A DNA stretch of 64,000 nt from NCBI GenBank assembly GCA_905250075.1, contig CAJNOP010000004.1, forward strand, positions 3,544,558 to 3,608,557, in the 5' to 3' direction. The position numbers and the translations under genes were made by a program. Origin of the DNA: Rotaria sp. Silwood1. Taxonomy: Eukaryota > Rotifera > Eurotatoria > Philodinida > Philodinidae. Positions within the stretch are counted from its first letter, which is position 1; each line of letters starts with the position of its first letter. Shown piece by piece: positions 12,901-25,120 of the stretch. The notes beneath the pieces are model-generated. The model did no database searches, was not told the origin of the DNA, and was given only the letters and a program-made list of their open reading frames with translations.

Positions 12901-13296
12901 AAAAAAAAAGAAAAAAAGACAGGACCAAAAGTAGCAGAGTAAAGGTTGTTGATGATGATAAACACAACAGTGAATAAGACGACGATACCATGACGAACAA
13001 AAGAAGAAGAAAAAAAGAGAGAAGAGTATGACGCTGTAAGAGAAAAGCGCGCAAAAAAAAGAACGTAGAATAACATCACTCACACACGTACACACATCTA
13101 CACATGACAACGACAAGACACAAGTTATGAGAAAAAAAAAGAAAAACGTTGTTGCCTGTCAGACGTCATTCTTATTCTTCTAAAACTGCAAATTGTTGGA
13201 CGAATGCAGGATCTTTGCTGTTTTATATTCTTATTATATACATTGATAATAATAATAGTAATAATTAAAAAAAAAATAAACATCAAACTTATGCGA
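9924..13296. other. Gene-poor AT-rich region and CNOT2 3' flank
   Basis: About 3.4 kb of AT-rich sequence with no conserved coding segment. From 12,880 to 13,150 there are purine-rich runs (AAAAAGAAAAAG type) that give long but low-complexity open frames on the minus strand. These probably belong to the CNOT2 3' UTR or its flank. Confidence 0.45.
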
Positions 13297-15419
13297 CTAT
13301 CTAGAAGAATTTGTATTATACGATGATACAGGCGCAAATTGTGGTTGTACAGGCGACTGTTGTTGAAGTAATTTAGAAGCAAATAGATCTTGTTTCAACA
13401 CAGGATTTACTTTTTAATAAAAAACAAAAGAAAAGAAAAACAAAATTAATGTATATATACATATATAACAGAATAAAATATTATTATTAATTTTCTTACC
13501 ATCTAACTTTTCATAATCAATTCGCATACTTTTATGTGTTTTACGCCAAAGTTGTACATCAAATACACAATAAACACCTGTTTCATATGTATCATATTTT
13601 TGATCAGGCATTATATTTTTTATTCGTGTTAACCATATACGTTCTTCTTTATGATAACGCCAATCTCGTCGATATAATTCAGCAGCAGCTAATAATTGCA
13701 CATGATCATTACCAAATAAATAAAATAAAAAAAATAATGTATCTTCATTTAATGTATTGAAATTAAGTGGAGGTAATTTGTCACGTATTTGTAATCCCAT
13801 TTGATATTCAAATGGAACTTGATAATCAATTTCATATGGTCGGGCTTGACTATCGGAAAATGGAGATAGAAATGATGGATATAAATCATTTTGACTTTCC
13901 ATACCTAGAATAAAAAATTTACTTGAAATCAACGACATATGTAGATCTTTTTGTTTTGAGCATTTTTTCGAACAAAATTCTTTTGTTTTGTGAAACAATA
14001 TAATAAAATTAATTCTCATTTCAAATCAACTCTATTGATTTTTCAAAAATTAGAATAACACATATGTATGTTGCTCGTATCAATTCATCAAACAATGCCA
14101 ATTAGATCAATGATAATTAGTACGTATCAATAGATCTGAACTGTTTCGAGATGAGAAACGTCTATATACATCTCCGATCTTGAAAGAGTTAATAATGAAT
14201 TGTTATGAACATAAAAATAAAGAAGTCAATCAAAATTTGTTTAATCATTAAAAAACAAACAATATTTATTAAATTATAAAAGTTTTCAATAAAAATACAA
14301 AAACTAATTGAATATTATTAAAGTTTATATGGAGAATGTGTATTTAAAAACAAATGAAATGATAAGAAAGTTTTGAACCATTGTTATATATCTATTTTTA
14401 ATTATTCAGAAAATGTTTTTCTTTTAATTTATGTTTAGAAATTTTCATTTTATGAGTATATTAATATTTATAAAGAAAATACATACTAAGTCCCAGTGTA
14501 GTCAGATCATAGTTTAGTAAGGTTGATGTTTCAGGATTTTTTTCTGCTTGCTGAATCATTTGTAGAAGACCAACAAGACCATATTGATCTGTAATTGTCG
14601 ATGATGGTAGACCATTTATATTTGTTGTTGATGTACTTGATATTTGTTGTGGGTTTGTTGTTGATGATGTTGAATTATTTGTTAAGGATGTTGTTTTATT
14701 ATTAACTGATGTTTGACGTCGATTTATTAATGTACTTAAAGCATCAATCGATGTTTTAAATGATATTGGCGATTGGGATTGAGAATGTTGTTGTTGTTGT
14801 TGTTGTTGTTGAGATGAACTATATCCATTGGTTATTGGTTGATGAAGATTGGATGACGACGATGATGATGAATATTGACTTTGATAAAGTGGTTGAACAT
14901 TCGTAGATGATGATGTTGGTTCATGAGAATTACTTCGATGTGGTAATGGAGGAAAATCTTCTTGTTGTAATTCAAACTAGATATTATAATAATAAATTAT
15001 ATTCAAAGAAAATACAAAAAAAAAAAAAAAAAGAATTTATTCAAATATTTTACATTTTTTTCAATTTGTGTTTGAGAGGATGATGCTAATGCTGATGCCA
15101 TAGTTAATCCAAGTATACTATCAAAATGTGATGACGATGATGATGAACTTAAAGGATTTGTTTGTTGATTATTAAGAATATTTTGTTGTTGTTTCATTAG
15201 CAATTGTTGTGTCAATGTCGATGATGAGGACGATGATGTTGGTTGTCCTATTGTTGTCCATTGTTTTCCACCACCAACTGAACCAAATATAGATGGAGAA
15301 TTCGATACCAGTGATGGAGGTATTGTTGATACTCCTCCATTACTATTAACATGTGAATATGGTGATGATGTTGACGATGTTGTTGAATTGGCAGCTGATG
15401 CCAAATTAAGATACGCCAT
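13297..15419 (-). CDS. CNOT2: CCR4-NOT transcription complex subunit 2
   Basis: CNOT2 is a core subunit of the CCR4-NOT deadenylase; its NOT box docks on CNOT1/CNOT3 in the cytoplasm and nucleus. Exons on the minus strand are 15419-15054, 14976-14487, 13904-13500 and 13409-13297, with in-phase GT..AG introns of 77, 582 and 90 bp. They encode 457 aa, against about 540 in human. The N-terminal 280 residues are Ser/Thr/Gln/Asn-rich with an 8-Gln run. The short motif EDFPPLP matches the vertebrate EDFPALP. The C-terminal NOT2/3/5 domain (from about residue 270) shows DLYPSFLSPFSD, IRDKLPPLNF, VQLLAAAELYRRDWRYHKEE and IRIDYEKL-like sequence, all landmarks of the family. The start is the first ATG with a good protein behind it; further 5' exons are possible. 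It is divergent with the cystinosin gene, sharing a 1.1-kb upstream region. Confidence 0.92.
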
Positions 15420-16529
15420 TATGTTGAAAAATGAAAAATTAAATGAATTTTTAATTTTTACAAAAGGAAAAATCTTAAATAGAAAATAATAATAAATATT
15501 TATTAAACGACAACCGCAAGTAAACAAATTCAATATATATGCGTAGGTAGTAAGCAAAGATAAACTGGACAGATAAATAGTAGAACAAAAAGAGGAAAAA
15601 ATATATAAATATATCCCAATCAACAAAAATCATAATTTCTTTTTTTGTTGTTTTTTTTTTGTATCAATCATGGTGATAATCTATAAATATAGTCATTATC
15701 CTAAGTGAGACAAGAGCCTAGGATGGATGAATGAATTGACACTCAGTAAAATGGATCGCGACAATCGTTTTCATTTAATCAGATTGTATTTTTTTTATGA
15801 CAAAAAAAATGAAATTTAAGCATAAATTTTATATATTTATTTAGAAAAAAAAAAGAAAATTACATTTAAATTACATATAAATTCTAAATGACATGTGGCG
15901 ACAGATGGATTCTTAGTTGTAAAACGAATAAAAGTCATTCAAAATATTTTGTTTATTTACCTGATCATGTGAATAGAAAAAAAAAAGAACTTTTTGTAAT
16001 CCTTTCAAATAAACACCTACATCGAAATTCATTTTTATTAATTTCAAGAAAATAAAACATTCATGTATTTAATTCAAAATAAAAAAAAAACAGTCTTCCA
16101 TTTAAATATTAATTTGAATTTGAATTTATTTTATTATTCTGTAAATAATCTAAAGAAAAATTCTTTATCCGATCATTTATACAGTGAGTTTAGATTTGGC
16201 TCTATGAGAATGAAAAAAAAAAAACGTCTTTGTATTTTTCTCAAACGCCTCATGCTGTGTAAGATATAATTGAATATATATTCTCAAGAAAACAAAACTT
16301 GAATTATAAAATTCTTTATTACTATTTCAACTTTTCGAAAATAAAATACGATTAGTCATGATGTTGAGTATCTATGATAGTCACATATGCTTTATCATGA
16401 TGATATATGATAGAGCATCTTTTTTTGCTATTGTTGTAATCTTCAGTCAGCATAACTATATAGTTATTTTTAGTTTCGAATGTAACAAGTTTAGTTTTTT
16501 TTTTTTCGATTTCAGATTTAATTTATGAA
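15420..16529. other. Divergent intergenic region, CNOT2/CTNS
   Basis: About 1.1 kb between two divergently transcribed genes, so it should hold both promoters. It is AT-rich with many A and T runs. No specific promoter motif can be assigned. A 3' splice site (TTTCGATTTCAG) ends at 16515, 14 bases before the cystinosin ATG. Confidence 0.5.
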
Positions 16530-19129
16530 ATGCATTTAACTTATTTATTAATAATCTACTCATTATTTCTATTTATTAGTTTAACCACGCAAGATGCATC
16601 TGTGATTTCTTTTCAACCTTCCTCTATTAGTCTTACCATTGGTGAAAATAAATCAGTAACTGTTCGTCTTCTCAAATCAGATATTACTTTTCCTATTTCT
16701 CTTGTATTTCTTTATGATGGTAAACTTGATAATACACAAGGTTATATTTATTCAGTACCAAATATAACATTTACAAATCATACAACTGATGATCAAAGAC
16801 AACCTATTATCATAAGTGGTCGTCATCAAGGTCATTTAGTATTAGCAGCAAATTCATCACAAATTAATATATCATCATTAGTAGATTTTCTACTTATTGA
16901 TGTAGCTCGTAGTAATGTATTAAATATATTTATACAAATTGTTGGGTGGATTTATTTTCTTGCATGGTCTATATCATTTTATCCTCAAATAATATTAAAT
17001 TTTCGACGACGAAGTGTTATTGGACTTAATTTTGATTTTTTAGCATTAAATATTATTGGACATTCATGTTATTCAGTATTTAATGTTGTTTTATATACAT
17101 CTTCAAAAGTTCAACAAGAATATTATGCTAAACATCCACATGGTGTTTTACCTGTTTTACTTAATGATGTAAGTTTAATTTATTAATTAAATTTTCAATA
17201 GATTATTTAGACAAAATTCAAAAGAATTTTTCTACGAACCACTAAAAATCGTTGTTCTCATGTAGATTAAGAGAATAACTATTGTTTATTAGATCGTATG
17301 GAAAGAGGATCTAATCTTTTCGAAATTTGAAGATAGAATCATCGGTTTTGCTTACTGATATTTAATTTATTAACGAAGTTGAATTCTTTTTACCCTTACG
17401 AAAAACTAAGTCTATCATTCAGTGATTTTTGAGCCTCTTAATAGAGACTACAGAAAGTTGAAAACACTGAGTTGGAATCAAAATTTTAGATTCTTTCCGA
17501 GTATAGGTTCAACATTTTTCTTAGAATTTCTGGTTTAGAAATGAGTTCGACATTTAAGAGACACAAAAATTAAATTTGGAAGGACAAAATAAATATTTTT
17601 CACATTAATAATCTTCTTTGCTACATACGTTATATTATCGATGTATTTTGCATAACATTAAAAACGAGATTGTCTTCTACAAAGATATATAAGAACTAAG
17701 AGATAACTTAACTCATTTTATAAGTCTATTTTTTGTAGAAATCAGGAAGATTACCTATCTTTTTTACTGGTCTTAAAAAGTTCAGTTCATAACTCTTAAA
17801 TCAAAAGTCTTATAAAAATTTCGAAGTCATATTCAGAAAGAAAACAAAATTTCTGCAGACTTTTTTGAGAGATTGAAAAATGAACAAACGTTATGTCGAA
17901 TTTCTTTTTCCATATGTCGCTATTATGTCGAAGCGTACAAAATTATTCACAAATATCTTCAATCATTAAAAATGATGAAGTAATTTTTTAAAGAATTAAA
18001 ACAATTTTAAAGCTCTAGAAAGAGATTTTTCAGCTCAAAACTCTGAAAACTATGCGTATTCTAATTTAAGCATATTAATTAAATTCCAGTTTTACGAGAA
18101 ATCAATTAATTAACAGAAGTTTTCTATTACATTCTGCATATCATTCTTCAAGATAGAGATGTAAAAGTTAAGGTTTTTTCGTACTATGTACCCTAGCTGA
18201 GAAAAATCATCTAACCTTTATCTTACCCTGCTAGATCGGTATAGGAAAGATGTGCACGGAACGAAAGATGAAGGTTTGGAAACAAAATGATTCGTGTTAA
18301 CCTTATCACATCCACACTTATCTTCACTGATATCGTGCTCTGAGAATTGCAGTGTGCATCTTTCACGATCTGCTGCTGGTATAGGGTAGGTTGACCCTGC
18401 ACATCTCTACTCCAAGGTAGCCTTTTATTACGGGAACGGATTTAAGATGCATAGGTCTTGAAAAAGATATTCATGAAACTGTATAATATATCAATAATAT
18501 TTTATTTCAAAAAACTCTTTATCTTCTTTATTAAATATTTATTTCATTGAATTAAGATAATAATAAAACAAATTTATAAATTCTAGGTAATATTCAGTTG
18601 TCATGCTGTTTTTGCATGTTTGGTAACGATTATTCAATGTTTGTTGTTCGAACGTGGTAATCAACGAATATCTTATGTTGCTCGCTTATTAGGTGCCATT
18701 TTTATTGTATTTTTATTTATATCATCAATGATTTCATTATCCCATCATTTATCAACATTATCATTATTATATTTTTTTTCCTATGTTAAACTAGCAATAA
18801 CAATAATAAAATATTGTCCACAAGCATGGATGAATTATAAACGAAAATCAACTGAAGGTTGGTCTATTGGAAATATTCTTTTAGATTTTACTGGTGGCTT
18901 ATTCAGTTTATTGCAAATGTTTTTACTTTCAACAAATTATAATGATTGGTCATCAATATTTGGTTCACCAACAAAACTTGGTTTAGGTTTATTTTCGATT
19001 TTATTTGATATTTTATTCATTGTTCAACATTATATACTTTATCGCTCGCATGATCGATATGCAAGACGAATAAATACGTCAAATAATGAATTCAATGAAA
19101 ATTCACCTATTCTTTCAACAAAATCTTAA
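16530..19129 (+). CDS. CTNS: Cystinosin, lysosomal cystine/H+ symporter
   Basis: Cystinosin exports cystine from lysosomes. There are two coding exons, 16530-17168 and 18587-19129, joined in phase 0 across a 1418-bp intron, giving 393 aa (human 367). A signal peptide (LLIIYSLFLFISLTT) is followed by a lumenal N-glycosylated domain with several NXS/T sites, then seven membrane segments. Both PQ-loop motifs are visible: FYPQIILNFRRRSVIGLNFD in exon 1, and KYCPQAWMNYKRKSTEGWSI in exon 2 followed by GNILLDFTGG. The human C-terminal GYDQL lysosomal signal is absent; ENSPIL near the end may act as an acidic-dileucine-like signal (inference). A tiny upstream ATG frame (16525-16539, MKCI-stop) overlaps the start out of frame. 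A 3' splice site lies 14 bases upstream, compatible with trans-splicing. Confidence 0.95.
18155..18415. mobile_element. Possible MITE inside the cystinosin intron
   Basis: The segment begins TAGAGATGTAAAAG and ends CTGCACATCTCTA, an imperfect inverted terminal repeat of the TAGAGATGTGCA type. The interior has AAGATGTGCAC and TGTGCATCTTTCAC words in opposite orientation. A similar TAGNNATGTGCA terminal pair occurs in an intron of the F-BAR gene. Such ends resemble hAT-type MITEs, but I see no clear 8-bp target duplication. Confidence 0.4.
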
Positions 19130-19976
19130 TTAAAAATTGCAATATTTTGTTTTCCTTGTAAAATGTATTCTTTTTTGATTGATAAATTATGCGTGTTTTT
19201 TTCTTACTTCTATTGATTGACATTAATAAATAAAATGAATTATACTACTTGGATTTTCTTTTTAATTTATGTGAAATGCGATTGATCGAATGATAAAAAG
19301 TTAAATTATAGTGTTAGTCGAGTTATACTTTTTTTTTTTTGTATTTATTATCATAATGAGACCTTTCAAATTTGAATAGGTATGTGATTAAAATTAAAAT
19401 TGATATGATAAGGCGAACAGTTAATTGTCTCGAACGTTTGATCAATCAGTTAGAACTGTTTGTAGTACAGCGACTATTGAAAAAATAATTCATGAGATAA
19501 GACAAATGAACGTAAAACGATTGTATTTCAATATAATCAAAAAAGTTTTGAGCATATACCGAAAGGAAATGAGATGGACGAAAAATAACAGATGATAAGA
19601 GATGAATAGAAACAAGTTAACAATTGATAATGCTTCGTATTGTCATCGTGAGGAAAAAAAACGTTCTATATGATGCTAAAAAACTTAATCCGATGAGTTT
19701 CGAATAATTGCTTGTATGATTTTCTTTTTAAAAAAAAAATATTTACATACTTTTCATATCTCATTTATCACCATATGGAAACTTGTTGTGCTTCATGTAT
19801 CGATCGTAGCCTAGAGAATGACTATCTTATCGGTTTTTTTTTATTTCATCAGTAATCATATTTATTTTCAAACTTTGATTATTACACTTGACATTATTCA
19901 AAGAGTGATTTCGTTGTTTTCTCGTTATTATTTAGTATTTTTTATAAATTTACAAAACTTTATTTTTTTTTTTTAG
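19130..19976. other. Intergenic, CTNS to SMI1 gene
   Basis: It contains the cystinosin 3' end, with an AATAAATAAA poly(A) signal near 19227, and then AT-rich sequence. It ends in a T-run and AG at 19976, directly in front of the next gene's start. Confidence 0.5.
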
Positions 19977-19977
19977 G
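19963..19977 (+). promoter_or_regulatory. 3' splice site abutting the SMI1-gene ATG
   Basis: A run of T residues ends in TTTTAG at 19976, one base before ATG at 19978. There is no room for an ordinary 5' UTR exon base beyond a single G, so the message is probably formed by spliced-leader trans-splicing or by an unseen upstream 5' UTR exon. Inference from position only. Confidence 0.6.
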
Positions 19978-20600
19978 ATGAGTGTTTCAGAATCTTTTGT
20001 ACGTATTGAATCTTGGTTATCTAAAAATGCACCTAATGTTCTTCTTCAATTAAATAAACCTATATCATCAATTGATGAAATTGATAAAGTTGAAACACTC
20101 TTAGGTGCAAAATTTCCTCCATCTGTACGTGAAGCTTACGCATATCATGATGGTGAATCGACTGAATCAAAAGGTTTATTTGGTGGTTGGCGTTGGTTAC
20201 CATTACATGAAATAATTCAATGGAATAATGAACAAAAACACAATGTTCAAAAGTATCATTTTCTAGATTTTAAACCATCATTTATGATACCATTATTAAT
20301 ATCAACAATATCCTCAAATGATTTACGTTATGTTGAAACAAGTGATGATGATGGTCAAGAAGAAACATCAGTTATTGAATGGAATCATAAACATCCAGCT
20401 CGTGATGTAAAATATGGAAGTCAGTATTTTTACTTTAGGTTTCAATTAGTGAAACCTGCTAGACAAGGCTTTGTTTTATGGGTTTCTTTTTAGGTTTTGC
20501 AAATTATTTATCAACATTTGCTGAGAGACTTGAACTTGGAGAATATATACCTGATGCTAATGATCAAGGAAAAGCACGTGGTCTTATTCTTAAAAAATAA
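19978..20600 (+). CDS. SMI1/KNR4 domain protein
   Basis: Exons 19978-20419 and 20494-20600 join in phase (donor GTCAGT, acceptor TTTTTAG) to give 182 aa ending RGLILKK. The first exon read alone gives a false extension ending WVSF; splicing restores KYGSFANYLSTFAERLELG, the expected end of the domain. SMI1/KNR4 folds show an N-terminal helix pair with LP/FPPSVREAYAYHDG (residues about 47-60), then GLFGGWRWLPLHEII, an acidic turn (ETSDDDGQEETSVIEWNHK) and a final helix of the FANYLSTFAERL type. In fungi KNR4 links cell-wall synthesis to signalling; in animals the domain is a protein-binding module (SUKH superfamily), and the exact role here is unknown. It is convergent with the LKB1 gene. Confidence 0.85.
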
Positions 20601-21481
20601 CTTGTTTTTTTTTTGTGTTTATGTAAAACAAATACTTCTTTATAAAGAGACAACAACAACAACAACACAGGGATTACTTAGAGCAGTTTACAATTATCGG
20701 ATCTCTTCTTTCCAATGAGCAAATCTAATTCGTCTTTATATAAATACTAATCTTCTTTTTCTTTTCCCTTGAGAAAATTATTACGTAAAAAAAAAAAAGA
20801 AGAACAAGTAGATTTACAAAGTTTTTGAACTGTCGTTTATTCGATTAATGTAGTAATTAATAGCATATATGTTTGGCTTTTCTCGCATGAAATGTACAAG
20901 ACAATTTACTTATAATAAAAAAAAAAAGACAAAAAAAAAACTTTCGATCAAACGTCTTCAATATCTTGTTATCGATTAATATTTTTGTATAGTTTTCTAA
21001 TTAAATGCATTTAAAAAATTTCACAAAATAATAAATATATCAATCATCAAAAAAAAAAGTCTATTTGTTTTTTTTTCTTTGTTTTAATTGAGATGACAAC
21101 TTCTAGATTCCGAATGTATAAAACAAAACAAAAAAAAAGAAAAGAGAAAAAAAAAAGAAGTAAATGAAATAGAGCAATGTAAGAGAAATTCAGCTAATCA
21201 ACAAAAAAAAAAAAAGAAAAAAATTCAATGCACAGCTAGCTGCTGTTATCGCACACAAAAACACATTCACATAGAAAATAAAAGCGAGATACAACATTTA
21301 ATAGATCATACCCGCTTATGTCTATCATTGCCATTTGTTGCATCAACAAGTGCAAGAAAAACAAAACAAACAACAAACAAAAAACAATACAAAACAAAAC
21401 AACTGTTCTGAATGTGCATGCGTGATGAGACAGAATTATAAAGGAATGTAATACGTACATCTTAGCATTTAATCTATGTAC

Positions 21482-21519
<38 letters not shown>

Positions 21520-21598
21520 TAAGAAAAAAAAAACGTAAGACGAAATAAATAAACAATTGTACCTAATCTACTATTCATCATATAAATACGAACACGTA
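20601..21598. other. 3' flanks of SMI1 and LKB1 genes
   Basis: Convergent 3' regions, rich in A runs, with several AATAAA-like signals in both orientations. Apart from the GA repeat described separately, nothing else is seen. Open frames here are low-complexity. Confidence 0.5.
21483..21518. repeat. (GA)n microsatellite
   Basis: About 15 uninterrupted GA dinucleotides flanked by GAAA on both sides, located in the likely 3' UTR of the LKB1 gene. Confidence 0.9.
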
Positions 21599-23918
21599 TC
21601 AACACAAAGAACATATTCGATGATGTTGTCTTCTTCGACTTTTTGTTTGACGAATATTATCACTACTAATTGTTCGACTACAAGTACAATTCCATATAGG
21701 TCGATTAGAACGTCGTTGATGTAATTGTTCTTCACGAATACCTTGTTCTGTTTGATTATTATTTGAAGAATGTGTAACTGACATTGAACCATCAGGTACA
21801 ATTATATTTTCTGGTTGTTGTTGTTCTTCACTATTTTCTGTTGATGGTTGATGTAATTCAGTTAAGTAGTCATACATTGTAAATGTTTGAAAACGCTTTA
21901 GTGCTACAGAAGGAAAGGGTATAAAATCAAATGTACGTGGTGGTCGTCGTCGAAACCAATCATGTTGTTTTATTTGTTCGATTGTAAAACGTGAACTTTT
22001 ATCAATATGTAATAAACCATTTAGAAGTGATGCTAAATGTGGTTCAATATCATCAGGTATTGTATAAATACCTTTACCTATGGTTTGAAATAATATATAA
22101 ATATTATCAGCTTCAAATGGTAGACGTCCAGTAACTAAATTAAATAATGTTACACCACATGACCATATATCAATACAAAAACCACTATATGCATCATCAC
22201 CATTAGCTATTTCTGGACATTGGAATGCAGGAGTACCTATTTTAGTTTTTTTGAAAGAATATTCAAATAATATTATTTTTTTATATTGAATATAGAAACG
22301 ATAACAACATTCATCAATGTTTCTTTTGTGCAGAAAAACTTAAGTCATAAGAATTAAAACTTTAATATTTAATTTTCAATTATATAAGATGAGAAAATTG
22401 AATTTTTTGTTATAATTTAATTACATTATTTGTAAAATTTGATTAAGATGAATTAATTATATATGAAATAAGACTGAAAAATAGTTCATATTCTTTTACT
22501 ATAATTTCTTTTTCTCAAGATTTAATTATAAACTATTTAATTTGATTTCATTAAACTGTTCAGTCATTTAAAATCGATCGAAGTAATCGATCATTATTAA
22601 GTATCTCTTTTCTTTCGCTTACACACATGTTATCAAATATTTGTCTAAACGTTTTCTGAAAATATTTGTTAAGACCACATATAAAATATTCATAATATGT
22701 TTTTGAATATCTATCAAAATCGTACTAGTTTAGTAGAAAACTAAACAACATCGACAAAAAAATTCCATAGGAATAAACGAAAGAAACGTGATATTAACCG
22801 CATTAATGATAACAATGTTTTTCTTTTCTTTATCAAAAACTGACAAACCTTGACTTCGTTTGATGGTATCATCAGAACTAAACCTAAACATTAAAAAAAC
22901 AAAGTTGAATTCTTTCAAAAAAAAAGGAGCATTTTTTTTCTACTTTTCTAATCATTACTTACATATCAAGTTGTTCAGCTGTACCAAAATCTGTTATTTT
23001 TAATTGATGATCAACAGTAATTAATAAATTTCCTGGTCTATATAATAGAAAATAATCAAAATAAAAAAATTCAATGTGAACTTTTTTTTGTTTAAATTTT
23101 TTTTTTCATACATACTTAATATCATTATGAATAATAAATTTCGAATGTAAATATTCTAATCCATTAATTAATTGAATAAAATATCCATGTGCTTGCCATG
23201 TTGGAAAAGCAGTAAGTTTTAATTTAACTCGTTCATTTGAATCAAGCATTTCTTGTAATGATACAACACATAAATCAATAAATAAATATAATTTTTGTTT
23301 TTCATCATTACGAATAAAATCATATAATTTAATTATATTTGGATGATTTAATTTTTTTAATATACGTATTTCAGTAGAAGCCATTTTTTCACCATGTGGT
23401 GTTTTACGTAAACGACGACGTTGCATAATTTTAACAGCACGTCGACATAAATTTCGACGATCTAAACATTCTTTAACTTTAGCATATGAACCTTGTCCAA
23501 TAACATCACCAAATAAATATGGTCCTATAAATTTTGCACGTTTACGTTTTAAATAAAAATTAAATTCATCTTCAGATGATACACGTTGAATAGGTACAGG
23601 TGTTGGTGGTGTTAAATTAAGTAATAATGCTGCAGTTTGTTCACCATCATCTTCATCTTCACCAAGAAATATATCAATTTGTTCTTGATGTGTTGATGAT
23701 GAAACTGATGGAGAAAAATGTTGATGGCCATTATTATAACTATGTAATATTGATGGTTGTTGTTGTTGTTGTATGAAAGGATATGTTGAATGATTTATTT
23801 CGTCATTTACATCATTGTCTTCTTCTTCTTCTTCATTTATTTTTTCTGGATATTCAACAATTACATTTGGTAATTCTTTTGAATATTGAGGCGTTGTTAT
23901 TGATGTTTTTTCAGCCAT
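21599..23918 (-). CDS. STK11: Serine/threonine kinase 11 (LKB1)
   Basis: LKB1 is the master kinase that activates AMPK-family kinases with STRAD and MO25. Minus-strand exons 23918-23116, 23037-22963, 22883-22849 (35 nt) and 22236-21599 give 516 aa. The kinase domain starts near residue 128 with RAKFIGPYLFGDVIGQGSYA (human KLIGKYLMGDLLGEGSYG). The invariant Lys is in RRAVKIM, the catalytic loop is HNDIKPGN (human HKDIKPGN), the metal motif is DFG where human LKB1 has DLG, and the activation segment reads SSDDTIKRSQGTPAFQCPEI. The C terminus is basic (SRRRQHHRI) and ends CSLC, a possible CaaX prenylation signal comparable in position to the farnesylated Cys of human LKB1. The ATG at 23918 is preceded by an out-of-frame 5-codon upstream frame (23928-23911) that overlaps it. 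The N-terminal 125 residues are acidic and Gln-rich. Confidence 0.95.
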
Positions 23919-25120
23919 TACCAAGCATCATTTATTCCTAAAAGATATATTTAATTAGATTGAATATTTGAAATTATTTAATAAGAATAAAATAAGAAAA
24001 AAACTCAAATATTTTCGTTTATTCGTATTTCTTTATTTGATAATAGCATTGAGAATAAAACTAGAGGAATTAAATTTATTATTTTCTATATTAGAATAGA
24101 GAGAGAAACGAAACATTTATGTTTTTGTTTCAAAAACGAAATGTTCTTATTTTATGGGACAATCTATTCATTGTGATGGTTAAACAAAATAACAAATTAA
24201 AAATAAGATTTTACCCTTTACTTATTTATCAATAGATGGCAATAGTTGTTTATAAATATATTTTTATTTTTTGACAAAGACAAGTGTGTTTTTATGATAA
24301 TTATCTATTATTTTTCTAAATATTAATTCATGTATTCTTTGAATATGAAATTTTTATCTTTTAATTATTATTTATTAATTTATATGTAGTTGATTATTAT
24401 AATATAACTTCGATGGCAGATTGAAAGAGCGAAGATGATCATATTCCCATTTAAGAAATTTTCTTTTTCGTGTTTTTTTTTTCAATAAAAGCGAACAAAC
24501 CAAAAACAAATAGTTCATAACTGCTTTGAATGAGTCTCAAAATGTGAATTTTTTTTTCTGCTTAGGATTTCTTCCATTTCCATTTCAAAATTCTCGATTT
24601 ACTCATATCCAATTTCAATTATGTCGTAATTGATTCATTTACACAAGTTTTGCCATTATATTTTGCACTTTTCTTCTCGTCAAAGATCGATTGGTTGATA
24701 TACTAATATCAAATGAAAAAACACGCATATACGCATGAACAGATACTAGTTATTATTTTTGTGCTCGCTTATTTTTTTTCTCCTTGAGTGAGCACAAAGG
24801 AAACTGGCATTTTAGTTTTTCGTCTATTTCTCTCTCTATATACATCGAGTAACGACCTTCGATGTTTTATTTTTCATCTCTCAATTTTGCGCCCATCATT
24901 TTTGCTGTACCTTCCTAATAGCTTGTATTTTTACACTCGACAAATATCAATCACTTTTATCAACCACAACTACCTTACAGGTAAGAAGCATACATTTTTC
25001 TCCTATTTCATTTTTCATTTTCACGAAACCACAAAATTTTCTATTTATTTCTTTTTGTGTTCGGTGCAACCAAATTTTCACTCATTTTATAGAAAACTAT
25101 AAACTTTGTCTATTGAAAAA
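23919..25120. other. Divergent intergenic region with a 5' UTR intron
   Basis: Shared upstream region of LKB1 (-) and the glycine/phenylalanine repeat gene (+). A donor CTTACAG/GTAAGAAG at 24979/24980 and an acceptor TTTTATAG at 25092 define a probable 113-bp 5' UTR intron of the + strand gene. The promoter itself cannot be pinpointed. Confidence 0.5.

Noticed and set aside
12676-13382. Long minus-strand open frames downstream of CNOT2
   Set aside because: Composition is almost only Phe, Ser and Ile from purine-rich runs on the + strand; they lie beyond the CNOT2 stop and look like UTR or flank.
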